A stretch of 12,884 bases of DNA from an uncultured Clostridia bacterium (GCA_934120315.1 CAKOTX010000018.1:1-12884), one strand, 5' to 3'. Positions 1 through 7,896 are shown, numbered from the stretch's first letter. Translations and numbers: made by a program. The notes: generated by a model from the sequence alone, not told the origin.

Positions 1-1
1 T

Positions 2-235
2 GTGTTTATGAGGTCAGCAGAAGAAATAGAAGAAATAATAAAAGTATGTAAAGAAAATGGAATAGAAGTTACCGGAACTGTGTTTAAAAGAACAGCAAAA
101 GAAATAGAAGAAATAATAAAAGTATGTAAAGAAAATGGAATAGAAGTTACCGGAAGTGTGTTTAGAAGAACAGCAAAAGAAATAGAAGAAATAATAAAAG
201 TATGTAATGAAAATGGAATAGAAATAACTGGAAGT
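2..235 (+). repeat. 78-bp in-frame tandem repeat, three copies
   Basis: Three head-to-tail units lie at 2-79, 80-157 and 158-235. By hand comparison units 1 and 2 differ at 6 of 78 bases and units 2 and 3 at 5 of 78. A fourth, much diverged unit starts at 236. The period is a multiple of three, so gain or loss of a unit keeps the frame. The array is cut by the window start, so the copy number is not known. Confidence 0.93.
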
Positions 236-658
236 ATATTCAAAAAAAGTCCAAAACAGTTAAAAGAGAATATTGAATTTATTAAACAAAATTATGGAGA
301 AGAATATTTGACACCATTAATAATATCTAAAAATTTAAAAAATCTTCAAAAAATATTACCATATTTACAAAGTATAGGTGTATTAGAAACAGTAAAAAAT
401 AGTGCATCAATATTAAGTTTAACATTAGAAGAAATTCAAGAAAGACAAGCGTTTGCAGAGAAAATAGGAGAGCCAATAGTTAAAAATGGAAGATTCAATT
501 CTATTTTTGGACTTTCAAGAAAAAATTATCAAAAGAAAGTAAAAGAGTTTGCTGAAAAACAAGAATTAATAGGAGAGATAAAAGGAGCAATTCAAGAAGG
601 AAAGATTTTGGATGAGCAAATAAGCGATAGAAAGAAGGAAAGAAATAATGGAAGATAA
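2..658 (+). CDS. Tandem-repeat helical protein, mTERF-like, 5'-partial
   Basis: Only the 3' part of this gene is in the window. The apparent GTG start at position 2 corresponds to the Val-Phe that opens every repeat unit, so the reading frame almost certainly continues upstream. The visible 218 residues hold three near-identical 26-residue units (core EIEEIIKVCKENGIEVTG, one Cys each), then a diverged unit, then a unique C-terminal part with further degenerate helix-turn-helix units such as SILSLTLEEIQERQAFAEKIG. The pattern of a short turn, a helix and 'GI' is reminiscent of mTERF-type helical repeats, which bind nucleic acid in organelles; this resemblance is by eye only. The end is Lys/Glu-rich. 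Its last 11 bases overlap the proS start in another frame, which suggests translational coupling. I do not know the function. That it is a real gene is likely; the family call is tentative. Confidence 0.7.
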   Translation: MFMRSAEEIEEIIKVCKENGIEVTGTVFKRTAKEIEEIIKVCKENGIEVTGSVFRRTAKEIEEIIKVCNENGIEITGSIFKKSPKQLKENIEFIKQNYGEEYLTPLIISKNLKNLQKILPYLQSIGVLETVKNSASILSLTLEEIQERQAFAEKIGEPIVKNGRFNSIFGLSRKNYQKKVKEFAEKQELIGEIKGAIQEGKILDEQISDRKKERNNGR

Positions 659-2087
659 CAAAAATTTTGTAAAAGAAATAACAAACATAGATGAAGATTT
701 TGCACAATGGTATACAGACATTGTTTTAAAAGCAGAACTTGCAGATTATACAGACACAAAAGGATGTATAGCAATAAGACCATATGGATATGCAATATGG
801 GAAAATATTCAAAATTATGCAGATAGAAAATTTAAAGAAACAGGAGTAAAAAATACATATTTCCCTGTATTAATTCCAGAAAGTTTATTACAAAAAGAAA
901 AAGATCATGTTGAAGGATTTGCACCAGAAGTAGCATGGATAACAGAAGCAGGAGGTCAAAAATTAGATGAAAGATTATGCATAAGACCAACATCAGAAAC
1001 AATAATAACAACAATGTATTCAAAATGGTTAAAATCATGGAGAGATTTACCATTTGTATATAATCAATGGTGTAGTGTATTAAGATGGGAAAAAGAAACA
1101 AGACCATTTTTACGTTCAAGAGAATTCTTATGGCAAGAAGGACATACAATACATGAAACAGCTAAAGAAGCACAAGAAAGAACATTGCAAATGTTAGATA
1201 TATATGCAGATGTTGTAGAAAATCTTTTAGCAATACCTGTTATAAAAGGAATAAAAACAGAAACAGAAAAATTTGCTGGAGCAGATGAAACATATACAAT
1301 AGAAGCAATGACATATGATGGAAAAGCATTACAATCTGGAACATCACACTATTTCGGACAAAACTTTACAAAACCATTTAATGTAACATTCCAAAACAGA
1401 GATGGAAAACAAGAATATGCATATCAAACATCATGGGGAATATCAACAAGACTAATTGGAGCTTTAATAATGGCTCATGGAGATAACAGAGGATTAAAAT
1501 TACCACCAAGAGTTGCACCAATTCAAGTTGTATTAGTACCAGTTGCAATGCATAAAGAAGGTGTAAAAGAAAAGGCTCAAGAAATATATAAACAACTAAA
1601 AAATAAATATAGAATTGAATTAGATGACAGAGAAAAAGTTTCACCAGGATACAAATTTAATGATTGGGAAATGAGAGGAGTTCCATTAAGAATAGAAATG
1701 GGACCAAGAGATATCGAAAATGGAGTTTGTGTTTTAGTTAGAAGAGACACAAACGAGAAAATCGAAGTAAAATTAACAGAGTTAGATGCTAAGGTTGGAG
1801 AAATTTTAGAATTAATTCAACAAAATATGTATGATGTTTGTAAAAAAAGAATGGAAGCAAAAACAACTATCGCACATAACTTAGATGAATTCCAAGCTAA
1901 TATGAATAAAGAACAAGGATTTATAAAAGCAATGTGGTGTGGTTCAGCAGAATGTGAAGCTAAAATAAAAGAATTGACAGCTGCAAAATCAAGATGTATG
2001 CCATTTGAACAAGAACATATTGGAGACACATGTGTATGCTGTGGAAAGCCAGCTACAAAAATGGTAATATGGGGAAGACAATATTAA
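648..2087 (+). CDS. proS: Prolyl-tRNA synthetase (archaeal/eukaryotic type)
   Basis: This cytoplasmic class II enzyme charges tRNA-Pro with proline. The 479 residues match the short ProS type 3 form, which lacks the large editing insertion of the E. coli-type enzyme. Visible landmarks are motif 1 around residues 50-78, the RPTSET proline/ATP-site segment at 113-118, motif 2 at 146-164 (RWEKE...FLWQEGH), motif 3 at about 264-281 (GISTRLIGALIMAHGD), an anticodon-binding domain from about 293, and a C-terminal zinc-type domain with cysteines at 431, 436, 462, 464 and 465 that ends in the family-typical Tyr. The ATG lies inside the end of the preceding repeat-protein gene, with an AAGG ribosome site at 635-638, nine bases upstream. 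No terminator is evident after it. The assignment is very secure. Confidence 0.97.
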   Translation: MEDNKNFVKEITNIDEDFAQWYTDIVLKAELADYTDTKGCIAIRPYGYAIWENIQNYADRKFKETGVKNTYFPVLIPESLLQKEKDHVEGFAPEVAWITEAGGQKLDERLCIRPTSETIITTMYSKWLKSWRDLPFVYNQWCSVLRWEKETRPFLRSREFLWQEGHTIHETAKEAQERTLQMLDIYADVVENLLAIPVIKGIKTETEKFAGADETYTIEAMTYDGKALQSGTSHYFGQNFTKPFNVTFQNRDGKQEYAYQTSWGISTRLIGALIMAHGDNRGLKLPPRVAPIQVVLVPVAMHKEGVKEKAQEIYKQLKNKYRIELDDREKVSPGYKFNDWEMRGVPLRIEMGPRDIENGVCVLVRRDTNEKIEVKLTELDAKVGEILELIQQNMYDVCKKRMEAKTTIAHNLDEFQANMNKEQGFIKAMWCGSAECEAKIKELTAAKSRCMPFEQEHIGDTCVCCGKPATKMVIWGRQY

Positions 2088-2120
2088 TATGAATATTTTG
2101 TGAATTATTCATAAAAACAG

Positions 2121-2149
2121 TTGTAAAAAAATCAAAAAATTGATATACT
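2121..2149 (+). promoter_or_regulatory. Sigma-A type promoter with extended -10
   Basis: A -35 TTGTAA (2121-2126), a 17-base spacer and a -10 TATACT (2144-2149) are preceded by the extended -10 dinucleotide TG at 2141-2142. This gives 4/6 and 5/6 matches with ideal spacing. It lies 39 bases before the Asp23 start codon, in the only sizeable gap between proS and the following gene string, so it probably drives that operon. Confidence 0.7.
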
Positions 2150-2187
2150 TGAAGTGATTAAATTTGATTGAAAGGAAAGTGATTTTT

Positions 2188-2628
2188 ATGGAAGAAAATC
2201 AAGAAGAAAAAAAAGAAGAAATAGTAGAAATTGAAGAAAAAACAGAAGGATCAAATGATGGAATAAAAATATCAAACGATGTAGTTGCAGTAATTGCAGG
2301 AGTTGCTGTATCAGAAGTTCAAGGTGTAGCAAGTATGTCAGGTGGATTTGCTGGAGGAATCTCAGAAGTATTAAGTGGAAAAAAGAACCTATCAAAAGGA
2401 ATAAAAGTTGATGCGGGAGATAAAGAAGTAAAAATCGATGTAAACATCATAGTAGAATATGGTTCAAGAATTCCAGACGTAGCATTTGAAATTCAAAATA
2501 GAGTAAAAAAATCAGTAGAGAGTATGACTGGTTTGAAAGTATCAGAAGTAAATGTACATGTTCAAGGTGTAAAAACAGAAAAAGATGAAGAAGACGACAA
2601 AGAAACAGAAAAAGAAGAGAAAGAATAA
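2188..2628 (+). CDS. Asp23/Gls24 family envelope stress protein (YqhY-like)
   Basis: This is a 146-residue soluble protein. It has an acidic Glu/Lys-rich N-terminal tail (1-24), an Asp23-type domain (about 25-130: GIKISNDVVAVIAGVAVSEV, a Gly-rich stretch at 52-64, and the closing VSEVNVHVQGV at 118-128) and an acidic C-terminal tail. Asp23 proteins polymerise beneath the membrane and are linked to cell-envelope homeostasis. The Bacillus YqhY member sits next to nusB and acetyl-CoA carboxylase genes and affects fatty-acid synthesis. Here nusB lies three genes downstream, so the YqhY comparison fits. I chose the ATG at 2188 because AAAGGAAAG (2171-2179) precedes it; an in-frame TTG at 2164 would lie upstream of that site. 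It is the first gene after the promoter. The family call is secure; the exact role is inferred. Confidence 0.92.
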   Translation: MEENQEEKKEEIVEIEEKTEGSNDGIKISNDVVAVIAGVAVSEVQGVASMSGGFAGGISEVLSGKKNLSKGIKVDAGDKEVKIDVNIIVEYGSRIPDVAFEIQNRVKKSVESMTGLKVSEVNVHVQGVKTEKDEEDDKETEKEEKE

Positions 2629-2644
2629 GAAATGAGGAATTAAT

Positions 2645-3199
2645 ATGAAATTTTTAGAAAGACTTGCATTAGTAATATATTCATATGTAATGATATTAAT
2701 GTCTATAGTGTTAGGACTATTAATTTTTAATTGGATAGAATTAGATAAAGTAGCACAAATGGTAAGAATTTTAATAACAGGAAGTGTATCATCAAAAGTA
2801 TTATTAGGATTAAGTGTATTCTTTATACTATTATCTATTAAATGTATATTTTTTGACGACAGATCAAAACAAAAAGCAAAAGAAGTACAAGGGATTTTAT
2901 TAAAAAATGAAAATGGACAACTAATGATTTCAAAAGAATCAATAGAAAACATTGTAAAAAATACAGTTGATGGATTTGAAAACATTCAAGAATGTAACAC
3001 TAGAATAGATGTAAATAGTGAAAATCAACTAAGAATAACATTATTTTTAACAGTAAATGATAATGTAGTAATAAAAGAACTTGCAAGTAATTTACAAAAT
3101 AAAATAAAAGAAGAAGTAAAGAAAGTATCAGACTTAGAAGTTCAAGAAGTAAATGTTAAAGTAATGGGACTACAAGAAAATAAAAAGAGCAAAGAATAG
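2645..3199 (+). CDS. amaP: AmaP-like membrane anchor of Asp23
   Basis: The 184-residue protein has two hydrophobic segments near the N-terminus (about 8-30 and 50-70) and a soluble C-terminal half. In Staphylococcus, AmaP anchors Asp23 to the membrane and is encoded beside it together with a DUF2273 protein. All three genes are adjacent here, which supports the call more than sequence alone. The C-terminal half (about 92-176) has the layout of an Asp23 domain: an ISKESIENIV helix, a beta-rich middle, and the closing LEVQEVNVKVMG that echoes VSEVNVHVQG in the preceding gene. The gene follows Asp23 by 16 bases with a GAGG ribosome site at 2634-2637. The symbol is by family and context; orthology is not proven. 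Confidence 0.85.
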   Translation: MKFLERLALVIYSYVMILMSIVLGLLIFNWIELDKVAQMVRILITGSVSSKVLLGLSVFFILLSIKCIFFDDRSKQKAKEVQGILLKNENGQLMISKESIENIVKNTVDGFENIQECNTRIDVNSENQLRITLFLTVNDNVVIKELASNLQNKIKEEVKKVSDLEVQEVNVKVMGLQENKKSKE

Positions 3200-3210
3200 G
3201 ATGATTGAAA

Positions 3211-3414
3211 ATGGATGATTTTAAAAATTTTGTTTCTAAATACATAGGAGCGATAATAGGGATAATAGTAGCAATATTAATATTATGTACAAGATTATAT
3301 GATGTTATTTTTGCTATAGTAGTAATAATTGTTGGAGCATTTGTGGGAAACTATGTTCAACAAAATAAAGATGAAGTAAAAGAAAAAATTAAAAATTTTA
3401 TTGATAGGCTATAA
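3211..3414 (+). CDS. DUF2273 small membrane protein
   Basis: A 67-residue protein with two hydrophobic helices (about 11-29 and 31-49, rich in Ile/Val/Gly) separated by a short polar turn (TRLYD), followed by a charged Lys/Glu amphipathic tail. Size, topology and place beside Asp23 and AmaP fit the DUF2273 family, which belongs to the same cluster in staphylococci; its biochemical role is not settled. I chose the ATG at 3211 because the AGG at 3198-3200 is ten bases upstream, whereas an in-frame TTG at 3205 would leave only four. It lies 11 bases after the AmaP stop. Confidence 0.82.
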   Translation: MDDFKNFVSKYIGAIIGIIVAILILCTRLYDVIFAIVVIIVGAFVGNYVQQNKDEVKEKIKNFIDRL

Positions 3415-3429
3415 AAAAGGAGTTGTAAA

Positions 3430-3840
3430 ATGAAAAGATCAGCAATTAGAGAATTAACATTTAGATTAATATATAGTTTAGAAATACAAAAAGCAGAAAA
3501 TTTAGAAGAACAAATAGAGCTATATTTAGAGTGTAATGAAGTAGAAGATGAAGAAGCAAAAGAATATATAAAAGATGCAATTTTTGGAATAAATGAACAT
3601 ATAGAAGAAATACAAGAATTAATAGAAAAAAATCTAAAAGCTGATTGGAAAATAGACAGAATATCAAAAATAGATTTAAGCTTATTAAAACTTGCTATCT
3701 ATGAAATAAAATATAAAGAGATTCCATATAAAGTAGCAATAAATGAAAGTTTAGAGTTAGCCAAAAAATACGGAGAAGAAACTTCTAAAAATTTCATAAA
3801 TGGAATTTTGGCAAGTGTTGTAAAAGAAATAGGAGAATAA
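3430..3840 (+). CDS. nusB: Transcription antitermination protein NusB
   Basis: NusB is a small all-helical cytoplasmic RNA-binding factor that with NusE (S10) recognises boxA RNA and prevents premature termination, mainly in rRNA operons. The 136 residues are the usual length. The N-terminal RSAIRELTFRLIYSLE and the C-terminal hallmark at 98-127 (IPYKVAINESLELAKKYGEE then TSKNFINGIL) are both present and complete. An AAGGAG ribosome site precedes the ATG by about eight bases. It follows DUF2273 by 15 bases, and xseA starts three bases after its stop, with the xseA ribosome site inside the last nusB codons. A nusB-xseA neighbourhood near an Asp23-family gene is common in Firmicutes. Confidence 0.96.
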   Translation: MKRSAIRELTFRLIYSLEIQKAENLEEQIELYLECNEVEDEEAKEYIKDAIFGINEHIEEIQELIEKNLKADWKIDRISKIDLSLLKLAIYEIKYKEIPYKVAINESLELAKKYGEETSKNFINGILASVVKEIGE

Positions 3841-3843
3841 CCA

Positions 3844-5031
3844 ATGAAATATAATGCTGTAACAGTAACACAGTTAAATAAATATTTAAAAGACAGATTT
3901 GATGAAGATGAAAACTTAAATGCAATATTAGTAAAAGGTGAAATTTCTAACTTTAAAAACCATTACACAGGCCATCTATATTTTACATTAAAAGACGAAA
4001 ATTCGTTAATAAAATGTATAATGTTTAAAAGCTATGCTGAAAGGCTAGCTTTTAAACCAAAAGATGGAATGAAAGTAATGGTTTTTGGGTCTGTATCAGT
4101 TTTTGAGAGAGATGGAGTTTATCAAATATATGCTAAAACTATGATGGAAGACGGAATGGGAGATTTGCATGAAAAATTTGAGAGACTAAAAGCACAACTA
4201 GAAGAAGAAGGATTATTTGCTCAGTCTCATAAAAAACCAATTCCATTATATCCTAAAGTAATCGGAGTATTAACCTCTCAAACAGGAGCAGTTATTAGAG
4301 ATATTATTAATGTTTCATCAAGAAGAAATCCAAATGTCTATATTAGATTATTGCCAGTACCTGTTCAAGGACCAGGAGCAGCAGAGCAAATTGCTGAAAA
4401 AATCAAAATAATGAATGATAGGAAATTAGCAGATGTACTGATAATTGGTAGAGGTGGAGGTTCATTAGAAGACCTATGGCCTTTTAACGAAGAAATTGTA
4501 GCAAGGGCTATATATGAGTCTGAATTACCGATTATTTCAGCAGTTGGACACGAAACAGATTTTACAATAGCAGATTTTGTTGCAGACTTAAGAGCACCTA
4601 CACCATCAGCTGCAGCAGAACTTGCAGTACCTGATGTATATGAATTGAAACAAAAAATAAATGATTATCAAAATAGATTTAGAAATTCTTTAAAAAAGAA
4701 AATAGAACTAATGAAATTAAGATATGAAAAATGCATGAAATCAAGAGTATTTACTGATCCAATGAGAAAAATCAGAGATATGAGTGTTTTATTAGATTCA
4801 TATGTTCAAAGATTGGAAAAGAAAATAAAAAATACGCAAAAAGACAATCAAACTGCATATATTGAATTAGTAACAAAATTAGATACATTAAGTCCATTAA
4901 AAACATTAGCAAGAGGATATTCATTAACAGAAAAAGACAATAAAATAGTAAAAAGTGTGAATGAATTAAAAGAAAATGATAAAGTAAAATTAAAATTTAT
5001 TGATGGCGAAAAAGATGCAAAAATTTGCTAA
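3844..5031 (+). CDS. xseA: Exodeoxyribonuclease VII large subunit
   Basis: This is the catalytic subunit of exonuclease VII, which degrades single-stranded DNA from both ends into oligonucleotides in repair and recombination. The 395 residues run through an N-terminal OB fold (about 5-100: LVKGEISNFKNHYTGHLYFT), a catalytic core (about 125-265) with TGAVIRDI (Asp153), GRGGGS (202-207), SAVGHETD (232-239) and APTPSAAAE (251-259), a long charged coiled-coil arm (about 265-370) that binds XseB subunits, and the conserved LARGYSLT near the C-terminus. The ribosome site AGGAG at 3831-3835 overlaps the end of nusB. It is slightly shorter than many homologues, but no core motif is missing. The partner xseB is two genes downstream, not adjacent as usual. 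Confidence 0.97.
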   Translation: MKYNAVTVTQLNKYLKDRFDEDENLNAILVKGEISNFKNHYTGHLYFTLKDENSLIKCIMFKSYAERLAFKPKDGMKVMVFGSVSVFERDGVYQIYAKTMMEDGMGDLHEKFERLKAQLEEEGLFAQSHKKPIPLYPKVIGVLTSQTGAVIRDIINVSSRRNPNVYIRLLPVPVQGPGAAEQIAEKIKIMNDRKLADVLIIGRGGGSLEDLWPFNEEIVARAIYESELPIISAVGHETDFTIADFVADLRAPTPSAAAELAVPDVYELKQKINDYQNRFRNSLKKKIELMKLRYEKCMKSRVFTDPMRKIRDMSVLLDSYVQRLEKKIKNTQKDNQTAYIELVTKLDTLSPLKTLARGYSLTEKDNKIVKSVNELKENDKVKLKFIDGEKDAKIC

Positions 5032-5047
5032 TAAAAGGAGGAAATCC

Positions 5048-5497
5048 ATGGATACACGAAAGAAACAAAATATATTAACAGTTGTTATAGTGATTGCTTT
5101 AATAGGAGTGGCAGTAATTTTAACATCAATGTTTTATGATGAAAAAATGAAGGCAGAAAAAACTTCTAGTACAATCTCAAATGAAGTAACTCCACCAAAA
5201 GAAGAAAAAGAAAACAATACTGTGAAAGAGCCAGTAGAAGAGGTAAAGAAAAATACAGAAGAAAATACGTATGTTGGAGAAGAAGAAAAAGAGAGTGAAC
5301 AAGAAGAGGAACCAAAACAAAGTAATGATGAGAAAGCTATCGAATTAGCTAAAGAAGAATGGGGAAATGACCCTGATGCAACTTTTAGTATTGATGAGAA
5401 AAAAGGTAGCAAATATTATGTTGCAGTGAAAAAAGATGGGAATACAGTAGAATGGTATGAGGTTGACACTGAAAATTGGAAGATTAGTGTTTATTAG
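5048..5497 (+). CDS. Membrane-anchored Glu-rich protein, unknown function
   Basis: The product has 149 residues: a short basic N-terminus (MDTRKKQN), one hydrophobic helix at about 9-28, a low-complexity Glu/Lys/Pro/Thr linker (about 30-95), and a compact C-terminal segment of about 55 residues (EKAIELAKEEWG ... WYEVDTENWKISVY). The layout predicts a type II anchor with the C-terminal domain outside the membrane. The small helix-plus-strand C-terminal segment recalls PepSY-like domains, but I cannot confirm that. A very strong AAGGAGG (5035-5041), six bases before the ATG at 5048, decides the start; the frame could extend back into xseA without any ribosome site. It lies between xseA and xseB with short spacers (16 and 24 bases), so it is co-transcribed. 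I do not recognise it. Confidence 0.82.
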   Translation: MDTRKKQNILTVVIVIALIGVAVILTSMFYDEKMKAEKTSSTISNEVTPPKEEKENNTVKEPVEEVKKNTEENTYVGEEEKESEQEEEPKQSNDEKAIELAKEEWGNDPDATFSIDEKKGSKYYVAVKKDGNTVEWYEVDTENWKISVY

Positions 5498-5521
5498 AAT
5501 AAAAACTGAAGGAGAAAAATG

Positions 5522-5746
5522 ATGAGTAAAGAAAATTTTGAAGAATCAATGAAAAAATTAGAAAGCATAGTAAATGAATTGGAAAATGGTAATTTAAATT
5601 TAGATGAATCAGTTGAAAAATTTGAAGAAGGAATGAAAATTGCCAAACAATGCAATACTATTTTAGAAGATTCAGAGAAGAAAATAACTATATTATTAGA
5701 AAAAGATGGAGAACTAAAAGAAGAAAATTTTGAGGCAAATGAATAA
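5522..5746 (+). CDS. xseB: Exodeoxyribonuclease VII small subunit
   Basis: XseB is the small helical-hairpin subunit that wraps the coiled-coil arm of XseA; several copies bind each large subunit. The 74 residues have the family pattern: NFEESMKKLESIVNELENGN, then LNLDESVEKFEEGMKIAKQCN, then a final amphipathic helix with a variable acidic tail. Two consecutive ATG codons stand at 5519 and 5522. AAGGAG at 5509-5514 is seven bases from the second and four from the first, so I prefer 5522. The gene ends 22 bases before the divergent PAP2 gene. Confidence 0.94.
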   Translation: MSKENFEESMKKLESIVNELENGNLNLDESVEKFEEGMKIAKQCNTILEDSEKKITILLEKDGELKEENFEANE

Positions 5747-5768
5747 ATAGATAAAAGGGGAAAGTAAA

Positions 5769-6209
5769 ATGAATGACATTCAAAAACTAGTAACTAATAA
5801 ATATTTATATGTACCATTATTATTGTGGTTTTGTATTCAAGTATTTAAAGTTATTTGTGATTTAGTAAAAACAAAGAAATTTAATTTTAAAAGAATTATG
5901 GGAGCAGGAGGAATGCCAAGTTCTCATACGGCAGTTGTAACAAGCTTATCAATGCTAGTTGGTAAAAGTGAAGGTTTTGACTCAGCTGTGTTTGCAGTTG
6001 CCTTAGTATTTGCAATGGTTGTAATGTATGATGCTGCGGGAGTTAGAAGAGCTGCAGGAAAACAAGCACATTTATTAAATAAAATAATAGAAACACCTGG
6101 ACTTACAGGAGTAGAGGTACAAGAAAGACTAGTAGAAGTTTTAGGACATACTCCTTTACAAGTAATTGTTGGAGCTATAATTGGTATTACAGTTGGACTA
6201 TTAGCATAA
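5769..6209 (+). CDS. Divergent PAP2 family membrane protein (YuiD-like)
   Basis: The 146-residue membrane protein has hydrophobic segments at about 13-31, 52-65, 72-90 and 130-146. Signature motifs are GGMPSSHTA at 47-55, YDAAGVRRAAGKQA at 87-100 and LGHTPLQV at 125-132, typical of the DUF212/divergent PAP2 family of bacteria and plants. The SSH and the later His resemble part of the phosphatase active site of PAP2 enzymes (lipid or pyrophosphate phosphatases), but the full classic motif set is not there and the substrate of this family is not established. A ribosome site AAAAGGGGAAAG precedes the ATG. It sits between xseB and fhs with short spacers, so operon membership is likely. Confidence 0.93.
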   Translation: MNDIQKLVTNKYLYVPLLLWFCIQVFKVICDLVKTKKFNFKRIMGAGGMPSSHTAVVTSLSMLVGKSEGFDSAVFAVALVFAMVVMYDAAGVRRAAGKQAHLLNKIIETPGLTGVEVQERLVEVLGHTPLQVIVGAIIGITVGLLA

Positions 6210-6236
6210 TTAGTATGCAAAAATGGAGGGATTAAA

Positions 6237-7889
6237 ATGACAGATATTGAAATTGCAAAAAATACAGAACTAAAGAAAATTACAGAAGTTGCAAAAGATA
6301 TAGGAATTGCAGATGAGGATATTGAACCATATGGCAATTATAAAGCAAAAATATCAAAAGTTGATACTAGTAAAACTGATGGAAAGTTGATATTAGTTAC
6401 AGCAACGAGTCCAACTCCATTAGGTGAAGGAAAAACAACTATTTCAATTTCAATTGCAGATGGACTAAGAAGAATTGGAAAAAAATCAATTTTAGCATTA
6501 AGAGAACCATCTTTAGGACCAGTATTTGGAATGAAAGGTGGTGCAACAGGAGGAGGACGTGCTCAAATTGCTCCAATGGAAGATATCAATTTACACTTTA
6601 CAGGAGACATGCATGCAATAACATCAGCAAATAATTTGTTATCAGCAATGATAGATAATCACATTTATCAAGGAAATAAATTAGATATTGAAAAAGTTAC
6701 TTGGAAAAGATGTATAGATTTAAATGATAGACAATTAAGAAAAATAAACACAGGTCTTTCAGGAGAAAACAAAATAGTTCCTAGAGAAGATGGATTTGAT
6801 ATATCAGCTGCTTCAGAAATAATGGCAATATTATGTTTAGCAACAGATATACAAGATTTAAAGACAAAACTTGGAAATATTATTGTTGGATATAATAAAA
6901 AAGAAGAACCAGTATTTGCAAAAGATTTAAATGCACAAGGTGCGATGACAGTATTACTAAAAGATGCTATAAAACCAAATTTGGTACAAACTCTAGAACA
7001 TACACCAGCATTAGTACATGGTGGACCGTTTGCCAATATAGCACATGGATGCAATTCAGTAATAGCGACTAGAATGGGAATGAAACTTGCAGAATATACA
7101 ATTACAGAAGCAGGTTTTGGAGCAGATTTAGGGGCAGAAAAATTTATTGATATAAAATGTAGAGATGCTAATATAAAGCCAAATGTAGTTGTTTGTGTTG
7201 CAACAATAAAAGCATTAAAATATCATGGAGGAGCTCCAAAAGAAAATATTAGAGAAGAAGACATGATAAGCTTAGAAAAAGGAATGAATAACTTATATAA
7301 ACATATAGACAACATAAGAGGTAGATTCGGACTAAATGTAGTTGTAGCAATTAATAAATATGACACAGATAAAGAGAATGAATTAGAATTTGTACAAAAT
7401 GAATTAGCAAAAAGAGAAATACCATCAAGTGTTGTAGAGAGCTGGGAAAAAGGTGGAGAAGGAGCACTAGATATAGCTAATAAAATTGTTGAACTTGCGG
7501 AGCAAGAAGAAGATAAATTTGAATATATTTATGATTTAGATGAAGCAATTGTAGAAAAAATAAATAAAATTGCTATGAAAATTTATGGAGCAAAAGCAGT
7601 TTTATACCCAGAAGAAGTTGCTAGAAAAATAGAAAAAATTGAAGAAATGGGATATGGAAAATTACCAATATGTATTGCTAAAACACAATATTCTTTTTCA
7701 GATGATGCTAAAAACTTAGAATGTGAAGAACCATTTGAAATTCATGTAAAAGATGTAGAATTAAAAGCAGGAGCTGGATTTATAGTTGTTCTTGCAGGAA
7801 ATATTATGACAATGCCAGGATTACCAGTGGTTCCAGCAGCAGAAAATATTGATATTGATGAGAATGGAAATATAGTAGGGTTATTTTAA
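6237..7889 (+). CDS. fhs: Formate--tetrahydrofolate ligase
   Basis: The enzyme joins formate to tetrahydrofolate at the cost of ATP to give 10-formyl-THF, feeding purine synthesis, fMet-tRNA formation and, in acetogens, the methyl branch of the Wood-Ljungdahl pathway. The 550 residues are close to the usual 555-560. Seen are the P-loop TPLGEGKTT at 60-68, the signature EPSLGPVFGMKGGATGGGRA at 90-109, HGGPFANIAHGCNS near 260-275, TEAGFGADLGAEKF, and the C-terminal IMTMPGLPVVPAAENI. The start follows a GGAGGG site. It is cytoplasmic and forms tetramers in clostridia. No Wood-Ljungdahl genes flank it, so a general one-carbon role is the safer reading. It is the last gene of the long string before gpr. 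Confidence 0.98.
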   Translation: MTDIEIAKNTELKKITEVAKDIGIADEDIEPYGNYKAKISKVDTSKTDGKLILVTATSPTPLGEGKTTISISIADGLRRIGKKSILALREPSLGPVFGMKGGATGGGRAQIAPMEDINLHFTGDMHAITSANNLLSAMIDNHIYQGNKLDIEKVTWKRCIDLNDRQLRKINTGLSGENKIVPREDGFDISAASEIMAILCLATDIQDLKTKLGNIIVGYNKKEEPVFAKDLNAQGAMTVLLKDAIKPNLVQTLEHTPALVHGGPFANIAHGCNSVIATRMGMKLAEYTITEAGFGADLGAEKFIDIKCRDANIKPNVVVCVATIKALKYHGGAPKENIREEDMISLEKGMNNLYKHIDNIRGRFGLNVVVAINKYDTDKENELEFVQNELAKREIPSSVVESWEKGGEGALDIANKIVELAEQEEDKFEYIYDLDEAIVEKINKIAMKIYGAKAVLYPEEVARKIEKIEEMGYGKLPICIAKTQYSFSDDAKNLECEEPFEIHVKDVELKAGAGFIVVLAGNIMTMPGLPVVPAAENIDIDENGNIVGLF

Positions 7890-7896
7890 TTCGTAA

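Noticed and set aside
2089..2112. Terminator after proS (ATGAATA / TATTCAT)
   Set aside because: A seven-pair stem with only one G-C pair and a ten-base loop is followed by A residues instead of Ts; likely chance in AT-rich DNA.
2164..2187. TTG start upstream of the Asp23 gene
   Set aside because: It lies before the AAAGGAAAG ribosome site, while ATG 2188 lies properly after it.
5000..5047. Start of the unknown anchored protein inside xseA
   Set aside because: No ribosome site there; AAGGAGG six bases before ATG 5048 and the basic N-terminus before the membrane helix both favour 5048.
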